A model generated the notes under the pieces. The model saw only the letters and a list, made by a program, of their open reading frames with translations. It did no database searches and was not told the origin of the DNA. A program made the translations under genes and the position numbers. Below, in pieces: positions 53,636 through 62,697 of a stretch of DNA of 64,000 nt. This stretch comes from Planctomycetota bacterium (GTDB lineage Bacteria > Planctomycetota > UBA1135 > UBA2386). Numbering within the stretch: the first letter of the stretch is position 1; each line of letters starts with the position of its first letter. The stretch is taken from the NCBI GenBank assembly GCA_025459175.1, contig JALORC010000011.1, positions 1 to 64,000 of the forward strand, read 5' to 3'.

Positions 53636-55516
53636 TCAGGCTTCGAGCAGCCCGTGCCGCACCAGCTTCTCGCGGTAGGTGGTGCGCGGCACGCCGAACA
53701 GCTCGGCCGCCCGCGTCAGATTGCCGTTGGCCTCCGCCAGGGTGCGCTGCAGCGCCTCCTTCTCCTGCGCCTCGAGCCGGTCCTTCCAGGTGCCGGCGCT
53801 CGCCTCCGCCGCCGGTGTCGCGGCGAGCTTCGGCGCGGCCGGGGCCGCATCGGCGGCGGCGGCGGGGACCGGGCCGCGGTCGAGCCGCCGATCGAGGTCG
53901 AGGTGTTCGACCTGGATGGTGCCACCGCTGGCCCGCAGCACCGCCCCCTTCACCACGTGGCGCAACTCGCGGATGTTGCCGCGCCAGTGTTCGGCGGTGA
54001 GCCTGGCTTCGGCCCCGGCCGACAGCGGCGGCACCTCGGCCAGGCCGAGTTCGTCAGCCGCCTCGGCGACGAACCGCTGGGTCAGCGCCGGGATGTCCTC
54101 GCGCCGTTCGCGCAGGGCCGGCAGCGTGATCTCCAATTCGCGCAGGCGATAGTAGAGGTCCTCGCGGAACCGCCCCTCCTGCACCATGCGCTCGAGGTCC
54201 TGATGGGTCGCGGCGAGGATGCGAACGTCGACCCGGACCTGGCGCCGGCTGCCGATCGGCACCACCAGACGGTCCTGCAGCACTCGCAGGATCTTGGCCT
54301 GCAGCTCGAGCGCCATGTCGCCGATCTCGTCGAGGAAGATCGTGCCGCCGTGGGCTTCCTCGAAGTGGCCGCGCCGCGCCTGCAGCGCGCCGGTGAAGGC
54401 CCCCTTCTCGTGGCCGAACAACACGCTCTCCATCAGCTGGTCGGGGATCGCCGCGCAGTTGACCGGCACGAACGGGCCCTTGCTGCGCCGCGACAGGTCG
54501 TGCAGCGTGCGCGCGATGACCTCCTTGCCGCTGCCGGTCTCGCCGCGCAGCAGCAGCGTGTAGTCCGCGGGTGCGTAGAGCTTGACCCGCTGCACGAACT
54601 CGGCGCAGGCCGGACTCGCGGTCTGCAGCGCCCAGTGCGGCCCCGACGGCGCCTCGCGCTGCAGCAGGCTGCGCACCAGCACCCGATTGCCGAGCGCGGT
54701 GGCGAGGATGCGCGCGCAGAACGCCACCCGCTGCAGGTCCTCGGCCGACAGCACCGCGCCATCGCGAGTGCAGTCGGCGTAGATGACGCCGAGGTTCTTG
54801 CCCAACGCCTGGATCGGCAGCGCCACCGCCGCCGAGATGCCCTCGCTGCGCACACTGTGGAACGTGCGGGCGATCGGGTCGGTCGCCGCCACCGGCACGT
54901 GCACGACCTGCCCCCGGGCCCGGACCTGCTCGACCAGCGAGCGGCTGACCCGGAACGGCCGACGATCCTCCGGCCGGGTCATGTAGTAGCTGCGCGCGCC
55001 GTCGTCGTCCTCGAGTTCGACGTGCACCCGATCGGCGCCGGTCGCACGCAGGATCGAGCCCAGCGCCGCCGACACCATCTGCTCGGGGCTCTTCAGGCCC
55101 TCGAGGTGATCGGCCATCTCCATGAAGGTGCGGTACCAGGCGCCGACCGGCGAACCGGGCGCCTGCGTCAGCGCCGCCGGATCGAGCGCGACCACCTGCT
55201 CGCCGCTGACCTCGGCGCGCCAGCGCAGCTTCACCAGCGCCGGCCCGAGGTTCAGCACGTCGCCGTCGAGGAACGACTCGAAGCGGGCGCCGATGCTGCC
55301 GGTGGCACCGCGGATCGGGAACGGCAAGCCCGCTTCGGCGCGCACCCGCAGGCGCCCGCGATCGTCCCGCGACACCTCGAGCACCCGACCACTGACTCCC
55401 GCCAGATCCAACTCCACGTCGCAACCGGAGCGGGGACCGCCGATCCAGAAGGACTCGGCTTCGATCTCGATCTCGCGGGAACCAGCGCGGTCAGTGATTT
55501 CGAGGCACACGGGCAT
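53636..55516 (-). CDS. sigma54-dependent transcriptional activator with FHA-like and GAF domains
   Basis: 626 residues. N-terminal residues 1-100 look FHA-like (FWIGGPRSGCDVELD, then VSGRVLEV) but lack the usual Ser/His of the phosphothreonine pocket. A GAF domain covers 145-280. The AAA+ domain is complete: GETGSGKE (325-331), GAFTGA (372-377), FLDEIGD (394-400), and arginine-finger segments REDLYYRLR. The C-terminal HTH_8 (Fis) is LAEANGNLTRAAELFGVPRTTYREKL. It contacts sigma54 RNA polymerase and drives promoter melting. ATG 55516 removes an Arg-rich shadow extension. Divergent from a kinase-like gene 143 bases away. Confidence 0.9.
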   Translation of the reverse strand: MPVCLEITDRAGSREIEIEAESFWIGGPRSGCDVELDLAGVSGRVLEVSRDDRGRLRVRAEAGLPFPIRGATGSIGARFESFLDGDVLNLGPALVKLRWRAEVSGEQVVALDPAALTQAPGSPVGAWYRTFMEMADHLEGLKSPEQMVSAALGSILRATGADRVHVELEDDDGARSYYMTRPEDRRPFRVSRSLVEQVRARGQVVHVPVAATDPIARTFHSVRSEGISAAVALPIQALGKNLGVIYADCTRDGAVLSAEDLQRVAFCARILATALGNRVLVRSLLQREAPSGPHWALQTASPACAEFVQRVKLYAPADYTLLLRGETGSGKEVIARTLHDLSRRSKGPFVPVNCAAIPDQLMESVLFGHEKGAFTGALQARRGHFEEAHGGTIFLDEIGDMALELQAKILRVLQDRLVVPIGSRRQVRVDVRILAATHQDLERMVQEGRFREDLYYRLRELEITLPALRERREDIPALTQRFVAEAADELGLAEVPPLSAGAEARLTAEHWRGNIRELRHVVKGAVLRASGGTIQVEHLDLDRRLDRGPVPAAAADAAPAAPKLAATPAAEASAGTWKDRLEAQEKEALQRTLAEANGNLTRAAELFGVPRTTYREKLVRHGLLEA

Positions 55517-55596
55517 GTCGGTTATCCGTCGGTCGGGCAGGAAACGGTTCGTGAGGCGTCGGGAATCCGTCCCCCCACCACGCGGTATGTTTCTGC

Positions 55597-55602
55597 TATC
55601 TT
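55597..55602 (+). promoter_or_regulatory. possible -10 of the kinase-like gene
   Basis: TATCTT, 57 bases before ATG 55660, in the divergent region with the sigma54 activator. No sigma54 -24/-12 match (TGGCAC..TTGC) was seen in these 143 bases. Confidence 0.3.
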
Positions 55603-55659
55603 CGGGTCGCGGTCCAGCACCACCTCGCAGGGCTTCTGCCCCTGGACCGGCGGTCACCG

Positions 55660-58296
55660 ATGCAGGTGCCTGCACCAACTCTCATGCCGACCCCATCCGC
55701 AACTGCGGGCGACGAACGGATCCTCCACGTTTCGCCGGCCCGCACCGTCGCCCGTCGCACCGATGCGGGGACCGGTGGCGCCGTGGTGGCGAAGACCTTC
55801 GTGACCGGCAGTCGGGCCGATGCCGAGCACGAACTGGTGATGGGTCGCCTGGCCAGCGGGCCGGGTGTCGTCGAGCACCTGCAGGTGGATCTCGATCCGG
55901 TGGCGCAGCGACCGGTGCTGCTGACCCGCGCCGAAGCCGGCGTCGACCTCGACCAGGCCGTGGCCGACCGCGGCGCACTGCCGGCGGCCGTGGCCTGCGC
56001 GTGGTTGCTGCCGGTGGCGCGGACGCTGGAGCGCCTGCACGGGCTGCGCGGTGCCGACGCGCCGCTGGGGCTCTGCCACGGCGACCTCAAGCCGAAGAAC
56101 CTGCTGCGCACCGACACCACCACGCTGCTGCTCGATTTCGAGCACAGCCACCCGATCGCCGCGCTCACCGCCGAGGACGGACCGTTCGCGTTCGGCACCG
56201 CCGGGTTCACGGCACCCGAAGTCGTGCGCGGCGCCCGCCCGTCGGCGGCCATCGACATCTATGCGCTCGGCGCCACGCTCGCCTGGCTGCTCGCCGGCGG
56301 TGGCCGGCTGCCGCCACAGCACGGCGCGGTGCGGGCCCTGTTGGCCGCGTGCCTGGCGGAAGATCCGCGCCAGCGACCGAGCGCCGGCACGCTGGCCGCC
56401 CAGCTGCAACAGCTCAGCACCACGCTCGGCAGCGATCACGACGAGGCGCTGCGGCTCGATGCCGGGGCGGCGCGCTTCGCGCTGGCTCCCACCGCGGCGC
56501 ACGGCCCGCAGGCAGTGCGTCAATGGCACCGCGCCCGGCGGCTGGCCCTGCGGTTCCCGGCGCTGCTGGTGCACCCGGACCAACCGCCGGTCGAACCGGC
56601 GGCGCTCGACCAGGCGCTGCGCACCACCGCCAGGGTGCTGCGCCACTTCCCGCAGCACGCGGGCACGCTGGCGTGGCGACGCACGCTGCTGCGGGCGACC
56701 GCCGGCACGCTGCACGGCGCTGCCGCGATGGTGCAGACGCTGGGCAAGCAGGAGGCCTTCGGCAGCGCCGCCAGCTGGCTCGCGGCGACCGAACGGCTGC
56801 TGCACACGGCACTGCCACTACCGGGTGGCCTGCCGCGCAACGGCGACGAGACGACTTCCGGCATCGGCCTGCTGCAGCGCGACCCGTTCGCGTTCCTGCG
56901 GCGGCTCGGCGCCCAGAACGAGGCCGCCGCCAACGAGCTGCTGCAGCAGGTCCAGCGCGTGCAGCGCGCCGAAGCGGCGCTGGACCTGCGCGGCGCCGAA
57001 GCGGCCCTCGAGACGATGGCCGCGCACCACGGCGGTGCGTCGCCGACCGTGGCCCGGCGCCGCGACCAGCTGCACCGGTTCGGCTTCTACCTCGATCGCA
57101 TCGCCCGCACCCGCGACCACGCCGAACGCATCGCCGCGCTGTGGGACCGCACCGCGCTGCAGCCGCTGCTGACCCTGATCACCGCCGCCGAGGCGGCGAC
57201 CCAGCGAGCCAACCGCCGCGACCACGGCGCCGGCAGCGGCGGCCTGCGCAGCCTGCAGTTCACGCTGGTCAACCTCGCCGAGGAGTTCCCGCACCTCGAA
57301 CCGGTGGCGCCGGCGCTCGAGGCGCTCTCGATGGCGCTGGCCCATGTCACCGACCAGGCCTGGCAGCAGATCGAGGCCGCCAGCCTGAGCCTGGGCGCGG
57401 TGCCGGTGCCGGTGCGGCCGCTGCAGCTGGCGCTCGGCCGACTCGACACGTTCCGTCTGCTCGAGGCCTTCGTCGACCGCCCGGAGCGTCCGCGCAGCCA
57501 GCTGTTCGACCGGATCGAGTCGCTGCGGCTGTCGCTCGAACAAGCGCGCGAAGCCCGCGATCGCCTGACCGAAGGCGCCGAACACGCGCTCGCGCGCGGC
57601 CACTGGACCACCGGTCTGTTCGACATGGAACGCGCGGTGGCCGGGCTGCAGCCGGCCGACGACCAGGAACGCGCCCAGGCCGAACGGCTGCAGGAGCGGC
57701 TCGCCGAGGTGCGGCGGCGCAAGCAGGAGGTCGAGGCCGCCGTGCGCCGCAACGTCGAGCTGGCGACCCGCTACGCGATGCTGCAGGACGATCCGTCGAG
57801 TTCGTCGGCGGCCCGGCTGCAGGCGCTCGAGGAGCGGCGCAACGGCCTTTTGTTCGTCGCCATGCAGGTGCCGGCCGATCGCGCGGAGTTGTACCGCCAG
57901 GACCTCCGCCAGGTGGAGACGCAGCTGGCGCTCGAACGCGCGGCGGATGCCGAGCAGCGGCTCGACGGCACCGTCGACCCACAGGCGCGGCTGCAGCTGG
58001 CGCGCGCCGCGTTGGCGCAGCTGACGCAGTCGGCGGCGGCGACGGATTCGGGCCACGAACCGTCGGGCCAGGTGGTGCGCCTGCTCGAGCACTGGCGCAC
58101 GCTGCTCGCGCACTGCCAGCGCGGCGTCGACGAGCAGCAGGCGGTGCTGGCGCTGCGGGTCCGTCAGCGCCGCAAGATGCGGTTGCTGGCGATGGTGGCG
58201 CTGCTGGTGACGTCGGTCGCGATCGCGTTCGCGCTGCGGCCGTGGCTGCAGGGCGAGCCGGCGCAGGCCGGCGAACGGCAGCAGCAGCCGCGCTGA
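55660..58296 (+). CDS. atypical protein kinase-like protein with helical and membrane C-terminus
   Basis: 878 residues. The kinase-like domain (about 20-270) has Lys45 in VVAKTF and the loop HGDLKPKN (140-147) where HRDLKPxN is usual, then DFE (159-161) where DFG is usual, and GTAGFTAPE. The Gly-rich loop is not clear. Asp142 and Asp159 are kept, so catalysis is possible but uncertain. The next 550 residues are helical, partly coiled coil, with no domain I recognise. One membrane helix is at about 846-866. It is divergent from the FHA-like sigma54 activator, suggesting a joint signalling module. Confidence 0.78.
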   Translation: MQVPAPTLMPTPSATAGDERILHVSPARTVARRTDAGTGGAVVAKTFVTGSRADAEHELVMGRLASGPGVVEHLQVDLDPVAQRPVLLTRAEAGVDLDQAVADRGALPAAVACAWLLPVARTLERLHGLRGADAPLGLCHGDLKPKNLLRTDTTTLLLDFEHSHPIAALTAEDGPFAFGTAGFTAPEVVRGARPSAAIDIYALGATLAWLLAGGGRLPPQHGAVRALLAACLAEDPRQRPSAGTLAAQLQQLSTTLGSDHDEALRLDAGAARFALAPTAAHGPQAVRQWHRARRLALRFPALLVHPDQPPVEPAALDQALRTTARVLRHFPQHAGTLAWRRTLLRATAGTLHGAAAMVQTLGKQEAFGSAASWLAATERLLHTALPLPGGLPRNGDETTSGIGLLQRDPFAFLRRLGAQNEAAANELLQQVQRVQRAEAALDLRGAEAALETMAAHHGGASPTVARRRDQLHRFGFYLDRIARTRDHAERIAALWDRTALQPLLTLITAAEAATQRANRRDHGAGSGGLRSLQFTLVNLAEEFPHLEPVAPALEALSMALAHVTDQAWQQIEAASLSLGAVPVPVRPLQLALGRLDTFRLLEAFVDRPERPRSQLFDRIESLRLSLEQAREARDRLTEGAEHALARGHWTTGLFDMERAVAGLQPADDQERAQAERLQERLAEVRRRKQEVEAAVRRNVELATRYAMLQDDPSSSSAARLQALEERRNGLLFVAMQVPADRAELYRQDLRQVETQLALERAADAEQRLDGTVDPQARLQLARAALAQLTQSAAATDSGHEPSGQVVRLLEHWRTLLAHCQRGVDEQQAVLALRVRQRRKMRLLAMVALLVTSVAIAFALRPWLQGEPAQAGERQQQPR

Positions 58297-58309
58297 ACCA
58301 CCCCGCGGC
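58287..58309. terminator. hairpin between convergent genes
   Basis: GCCGCG and CGCGGC (6-bp stem, 11-base loop) spanning the kinase stop and ending one base before the gluQ stop. Could act in both directions. No T-run. Confidence 0.3.
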
Positions 58310-59257
58310 CTATCCCGGCAGCAGACCGTGCTCGCTGCCGAGCATCGGGCCCCGCGGCAGCCGTTCGAGCCGGTAGTCGGCGAGCAGATCGTGCGGCCGG
58401 CACGCGGTGCCCGGCGGCACCAGACCACACAGCGCCGCGACATGACCGAGCACCCGTTCGGCGCTGACCCCCTGCTGCCGGAACCAGCGCAGCGACGTGT
58501 CGCCGTGGCGCTTGGCGAGCCGGCGACCGTCGGGCCCGACCACCAGCGGCACGTGCACGAACCGCGGCGGCGGCAGTTCCAACGCCCGATACAGCAACAG
58601 TTGCCGCGGCGTGCTCGGCAGCAGGTCGTCCGCGCGCAGCACTTCGGTGACGCCCTGCGCCGCGTCGTCGACGACCACGGCGAGCTGGTAGGCCGGCCCG
58701 CCGTCGCGCTTGTGCACGACGAAGTCGCCGGCGATGCGGCCCGCCTGCGCACCGGCGAAGCCGTCCTCGAACGGCACCGCGTCGACGTCGACGCGGAAGC
58801 GCAGCGCCGGCTCGCGCCCGGTCGCGCTCCGTGCGGCTTCGGCATCGGCGAAGCGCCCGCGGCAGGTGCCGGGATAGACCGGGCCGTCGAGCGCCGCCTC
58901 GTGCGGCGCCGACGCCGCCTCCTCGATCTCGCTGCGCGTGCAGACACAGGCGTAGACGCGGCCATCCGCGAGCAGGCGATCGGCGGCGGCGCGGTAGCGC
59001 GCGAGCCGTTCGCTCTGCACCACCACCTCGCCGTCCCAGTCGAGGCCGAGCCAGCGCAGGTCGTCGACCGTCTGCTCGATCGCGCCGGACTTGATGCGCG
59101 GGCCGTCGATGTCCTCGATGCGCAGCAGTAGAGTACCGCTCCGCGAGCGGACCTGGAGCCACGCCAGCAAGAACGTGCGGGCGTTGCCGAGGTGCAGGGC
59201 CCCGGTCGGACTCGGCGCCAACCTACCCACCACAGTCGTACCGGATGCAACCATCAT
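58310..59257 (-). CDS. gluQ: glutamyl-Q tRNA(Asp) synthetase
   Basis: 315 residues. A GluRS catalytic-domain paralogue that charges Glu and transfers it to queuosine in tRNA-Asp. Class I signatures: GRLAPSPTGALHLGNAR (the HLGN corresponds to HIGH) and RLAKRHGDTSL at the KMSKS position; CVCTRSEIEE and YPGTCRGR have the Cys residues of its zinc region. It has no anticodon-binding domain. The start at 59257 (MMVASGT) overlaps the rsgA start by 13 bases; GTG codons at 59233 and 59230 would avoid that. A true short GluRS is less likely. Confidence 0.85.
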   Translation of the reverse strand: MMVASGTTVVGRLAPSPTGALHLGNARTFLLAWLQVRSRSGTLLLRIEDIDGPRIKSGAIEQTVDDLRWLGLDWDGEVVVQSERLARYRAAADRLLADGRVYACVCTRSEIEEAASAPHEAALDGPVYPGTCRGRFADAEAARSATGREPALRFRVDVDAVPFEDGFAGAQAGRIAGDFVVHKRDGGPAYQLAVVVDDAAQGVTEVLRADDLLPSTPRQLLLYRALELPPPRFVHVPLVVGPDGRRLAKRHGDTSLRWFRQQGVSAERVLGHVAALCGLVPPGTACRPHDLLADYRLERLPRGPMLGSEHGLLPG

Positions 59258-60228
59258 CGCCGTCGGGCCTCGTTCTACGCATCGACGCCAAGGTCTGCCA
59301 CGTCGAGGTCGATGGCGAACGGTGCTTGCTGCCGCTCGCCGGCAAACTGTTCGAGGCCCGCTCGCACGAGAAGCGGCCGCTGGCGGTCGGCGACCGCGTG
59401 CTGCTGGACCCGACCGGCAAGGCGATCGACTCGGTGCTGCCGCGCAGTTCGCAGCTGCACCGCCGCGCCGCCAGCGAGGGCGAGGACCAGGCGCAGGTGA
59501 TGGCCGCCAACATCACGCACGTGATCGCGGTCGCCAGCATCGCCTCGCCACCGTTCCAACCCGAGCTGGTCGACGGGGTGCTGGCCGCGGCGCAGCGCGA
59601 GCGGATCCCGGCGACGCTGGTGCTCAGCAAGATCGACCTCGATCCCGAACTGGCGGCGCGCTGGGCGAAGGTCTACGCGCACGCCGGGGTGCGGGTGCTG
59701 CCGACCAGCACCGCCGCCGAGCACGCGACGTCGGCGGCGCTGGCCGAACTCGGCACGCTGCTGCACCAGAACAACTCGGTCGTGGTCGGGCTGTCCGGCG
59801 CTGGCAAGTCGTCGCTGCTGAACGCGCTGGTGCCCGGCATCACGCTGCGCACCGGCGATCTCAACCACATCCGCCAGGGCCGGCACACGACGACGCACAC
59901 CGAACTGCTGCCGCTGCCGGGCGGCGGCCACGTGCTCGACACGCCGGGCGTGCGCAACTTCCACCTGTTCTGCACCGGCTCGCAGGAGCTGCAGTTCCTG
60001 TTCCCGGAGATCGCGGCGAAGCTGCCCGAGTGTGAGTACCGCAGCTGCCTGCACGACGGCGAGCAGAACTGCGCGGTTAAGGCGGCGCTGCAGCGCGGCG
60101 AGCTGCCGGAGAGCCGCTATCGCTCGTACCGGACGATGCTGGTCGAGGCGCTCGCGGCCGAACGGCCGGGGCAGAAGGCCGGCCGCACGCCGGTGCGCGG
60201 CGGCGGGCGGCGTCGGCCGCGCAACTGA
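59245..60228 (+). CDS. rsgA: ribosome small subunit-dependent GTPase A
   Basis: 327 residues. A circularly permuted GTPase that helps mature the 30S subunit. N-terminal OB fold GLVLRIDAKVCHVEVDG. The motifs appear in permuted order: G4 VLSKIDLD (the family usually has NKxD, here SKID), G1 GLSGAGKSSLLNAL, G3 DTPGVRNF. The zinc site CEYRSC-L-H-x5-C follows. The C-terminus is basic (Arg-rich). ATG 59245 lies 13 bases inside the divergent gluQ coding sequence. Confidence 0.92.
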   Translation: MQPSSPSGLVLRIDAKVCHVEVDGERCLLPLAGKLFEARSHEKRPLAVGDRVLLDPTGKAIDSVLPRSSQLHRRAASEGEDQAQVMAANITHVIAVASIASPPFQPELVDGVLAAAQRERIPATLVLSKIDLDPELAARWAKVYAHAGVRVLPTSTAAEHATSAALAELGTLLHQNNSVVVGLSGAGKSSLLNALVPGITLRTGDLNHIRQGRHTTTHTELLPLPGGGHVLDTPGVRNFHLFCTGSQELQFLFPEIAAKLPECEYRSCLHDGEQNCAVKAALQRGELPESRYRSYRTMLVEALAAERPGQKAGRTPVRGGGRRRPRN

Positions 60229-60252
60229 TCGGCAGTGGGGCGGGAGCCGACC

Positions 60253-61512
60253 TCACTTCGCCCACAGCGCCTCGACGCCGTCGATCCACACCTCGCCGGG
60301 CGCCACCATCAGGATCTGCACCTCGCCCTTCACCGCACCGGTGGTGTCCCAGGTCTGCTCGAGCCGGGTCCACGCGACGTTGCCGCGCAAGTGCATCACG
60401 TCGACGTTCGGGTCGATCGGCTCGCCGGCGGCGTCGTAGAGGAACACCTTCACGAACGAGTTGGTCACCGCCTCGCCCTTGACCCAGGCCCGGAACGTCA
60501 GGCGACCGGGCCCGGGGATGTCGAACTCCTGCCGCACGAAGTCGACCGGCACCGTGCCCGACTTCGACACGAACATCGACTTGCTGCCCTCGCGGCGCTC
60601 GGCATCGGAGCGCACCCCGAACCGCTTGCTGTTGTCCTTGACGAACCACTTGTTGGTGCCGTCCTCGAAGCCGCCGTTCTGCACCAGGTTGGTGCCCTTC
60701 TTGACCGGCAGCGGTGCCGGCTTCGGCGCCGGCTCGTCGGTCAGCAGCCAGCGCAGACCTTCCCGCACGCGCGGCAGCGGCGCATCGGTCCAGCCGTGCT
60801 CGCCCTTGTGCGCCATCAGCCGCACCGTGGCGCCGGCCGCGGTCAGCATCTGCAGCGCCTGCTCGGCGTGCGGGAACGGCGTCACCTTGTCGTCGCGCGA
60901 CTGATCGAGCACGACCCGCATGCCCTTCGTCGCCGCGACCGCGGCCGCGTCCTTGGCCTTCCACACCGACATCGCGACGTAGGCGCGCTGGGCTGGACTG
61001 TGCCCCGACGCGAGCAGCTCGTGCAGCGCCGGGCCGCTCGACGACCAGCCCAGCAGCACTACCTTCTGCGCATCGATCTTGTGCCGTTTGCCCACGTCCT
61101 CGATCACCGCGTGCACGTAGTCCTCGGTCGAGTACTGCATGCCGGCCTCGGGCGCGGCCGCGGTCGGCCAGACGATCTTCTGATCGGGCGACCATTTCGG
61201 CGCGGTCAGCATCGCGCACAAGAACGCGGTCGGCGCGCACTCGGCCAACGAGCCGGCGACGAACGACACGAAATCGTCGCCGCCGTTGCCACCGGGCAGC
61301 ACCACCAGCAGTCCGAGCGCGCGCCCCGGCGCCACGTCCCGCTCCGGCTGGGTCAGGTAGTAGCGCGACTGCGGCAGCGGCGACAGCTCGTGCCGGGTAG
61401 TGCGTTCCGGCAGCGGCTTCTCCTTCGCCGCCGGTTTGCCCTGGGCTGCGGCGGGGGCCAGCAGGCCGAACGACAGCAGACCGGCCAGAACGACACGATC
61501 GATGGGACTCAC
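60253..61512 (-). CDS. secreted alpha/beta hydrolase with C-terminal carbohydrate-binding-like domain
   Basis: 419 residues. Signal peptide MSPIDRVVLAGLLSFGLLAPAAA. An esterase-like alpha/beta fold (residues 45-255) has nucleophile loop LLGWSSSGPAL (GxSxG), acid VVLDQSRDDKVTPF and His in HKGEHGWTD. Residues 275-415 are a beta-sandwich (NLVQNGGFEDGTNKW, KVFLYDAAGEPIDPNVDV) like galactose-binding or CBM domains. It may act on polymeric esters. GTG 61512 is preceded by a TAGCAA box. Confidence 0.78.
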   Translation of the reverse strand: MSPIDRVVLAGLLSFGLLAPAAAQGKPAAKEKPLPERTTRHELSPLPQSRYYLTQPERDVAPGRALGLLVVLPGGNGGDDFVSFVAGSLAECAPTAFLCAMLTAPKWSPDQKIVWPTAAAPEAGMQYSTEDYVHAVIEDVGKRHKIDAQKVVLLGWSSSGPALHELLASGHSPAQRAYVAMSVWKAKDAAAVAATKGMRVVLDQSRDDKVTPFPHAEQALQMLTAAGATVRLMAHKGEHGWTDAPLPRVREGLRWLLTDEPAPKPAPLPVKKGTNLVQNGGFEDGTNKWFVKDNSKRFGVRSDAERREGSKSMFVSKSGTVPVDFVRQEFDIPGPGRLTFRAWVKGEAVTNSFVKVFLYDAAGEPIDPNVDVMHLRGNVAWTRLEQTWDTTGAVKGEVQILMVAPGEVWIDGVEALWAK

Positions 61513-61519
61513 CCATACA

Positions 61520-61525
61520 TTGCTA
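61520..61525 (-). promoter_or_regulatory. possible leaderless -10 of the secreted hydrolase gene
   Basis: TAGCAA, 7 bases before GTG 61512. It is a weaker match than the other leaderless candidates because it ends in A. A -35-like TGGACG lies 17 bases further upstream. Confidence 0.35.
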
Positions 61526-61578
61526 TGCGCCGGCAGCGCCCGCGTCCAGCCCGCCCGTGGTGATCGGGCCGGTCGCGC

Positions 61579-62163
61579 TCAGGCCGGCAGGAACCGGCAC
61601 ACCAGCACCGCGCATTGCACCGGGCAACGCACCCAGAACGGCGCCGGCCCGTCCGGTCGCAGCGCGTCGCCGGTGTCGAGCACGACGCCCTCCGCCTTGA
61701 CCTGCCCCACCAGCACCACCAGCAGCCGCTGCGGCGCCTGGTCGACCGCGAACAGGCTGCCCGCGGTCCACTGCTGCACCTCGCAGTGCGCGCGGACCCG
61801 CTGCCGCGCGGTCATCACGTTCAGGTCCTGGCACGGCCCGCCGAGCAATCGCGACGCGACCGGCGTCTCCCCGGCGAAATCGCAGCGCTGCAGCGGCCGG
61901 TCCAGCACCACCGACTGCGCGCCGACCGTCAGCGCCATGCCCGCCCCCTGCAGCAGCCACAGCGAGCGGTCGATGCCGGGCAGCATCGAGAACGGACCGT
62001 CGGTGGCGACCTGGGCGATGCTGACGCGCCACGCAAATCCACCGGCGAACGTGGCGCCGGCCGGCTCGATCGCGATCTGGCGCGTGCGCCCGCCGCCGTT
62101 CGCCCAGACCTGCTCCGGCTGCTCGGCCAGCGGGATGCGCAGCAGCTTCAACGACTCGGCCAT
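61579..62163 (-). CDS. HutD-family protein
   Basis: 194 residues. Cupin-like family known for a role in histidine utilisation, although its activity is unknown. The signature WANGGGRTRQIAIEP, then RVSIAQVATDGPFSMLPGIDRSLWLL, GETPVASRLLGGPCQDLNVM is conserved. No other hut gene is in the window, so it may serve another function. ATG 62163 overlaps the upstream DUF2752 gene by 16 bases. Confidence 0.8.
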   Translation of the reverse strand: MAESLKLLRIPLAEQPEQVWANGGGRTRQIAIEPAGATFAGGFAWRVSIAQVATDGPFSMLPGIDRSLWLLQGAGMALTVGAQSVVLDRPLQRCDFAGETPVASRLLGGPCQDLNVMTARQRVRAHCEVQQWTAGSLFAVDQAPQRLLVVLVGQVKAEGVVLDTGDALRPDGPAPFWVRCPVQCAVLVCRFLPA

Positions 62164-62693
62164 GTGATCCAGGTATAGCCCCACGCCAGCAGCAACAGCA
62201 GCACGCTGCCGAGCACGAGTCGCCAGAAGGGCAACCGCACCAGCAGATCGACGAACGAGCGACCGCGGAGCAAGCACAGCGTCGCGTGCACCGCGAGGAA
62301 CAGCCCGAAGGCGGCCGCCGCGGCGCCGAACGGCTGCGTGCGCACCGCGTCGATCACGCGGCCGTGCACCAGCAGGCACGCGGCGGTCGTGCAGCCGCAG
62401 GTCGGGCACGGGATGCCGTAGGCGAGCGGCCAGCCGCACGGTTCGAGGCCGAGCTGTTCGTGGGTGCCGTGGCCGCGCGCGTCGGGCTGCACGCGGGCGA
62501 GCAGCGCGAAACAGACCGAACCGAGCAGCGCGGTGACGCCGGCGAGGGTGCGATCGACCCACGGCCGCACCGGGCCCGCGGCGAGGGGGATCGTGAACGG
62601 CAGCGACGGTTGCGGAGCGGACACGGCGGCAGCAGCGTAGGCCGGGACGGGCGTCGAAACGATGCTGCCCATGGCCGAAGTCGTGGACACCAT
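62148..62693 (-). CDS. DUF2752 membrane protein
   Basis: 181 residues. Three hydrophobic segments. The family motif CPTCGCTTAACLLVHGRVIDAV, cited as pattern CPxCGxT with a hydrophobic helix, is present after GLEPCGWPLAYGIP. Function is unknown. Start ATG 62693 lies 4 bases after the upstream stop (62698); ATG 62672 is an alternative. It overlaps the HutD-like gene, so the two are translated together. Confidence 0.72.
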   Translation of the reverse strand: MVSTTSAMGSIVSTPVPAYAAAAVSAPQPSLPFTIPLAAGPVRPWVDRTLAGVTALLGSVCFALLARVQPDARGHGTHEQLGLEPCGWPLAYGIPCPTCGCTTAACLLVHGRVIDAVRTQPFGAAAAAFGLFLAVHATLCLLRGRSFVDLLVRLPFWRLVLGSVLLLLLAWGYTWITWPSR

Positions 62694-62697
62694 CGCT

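Noticed and set aside
55517..55659. Sigma54 promoter between the activator and the kinase-like gene
   Set aside because: No TGGCAC-N5-TTGC match on either strand.
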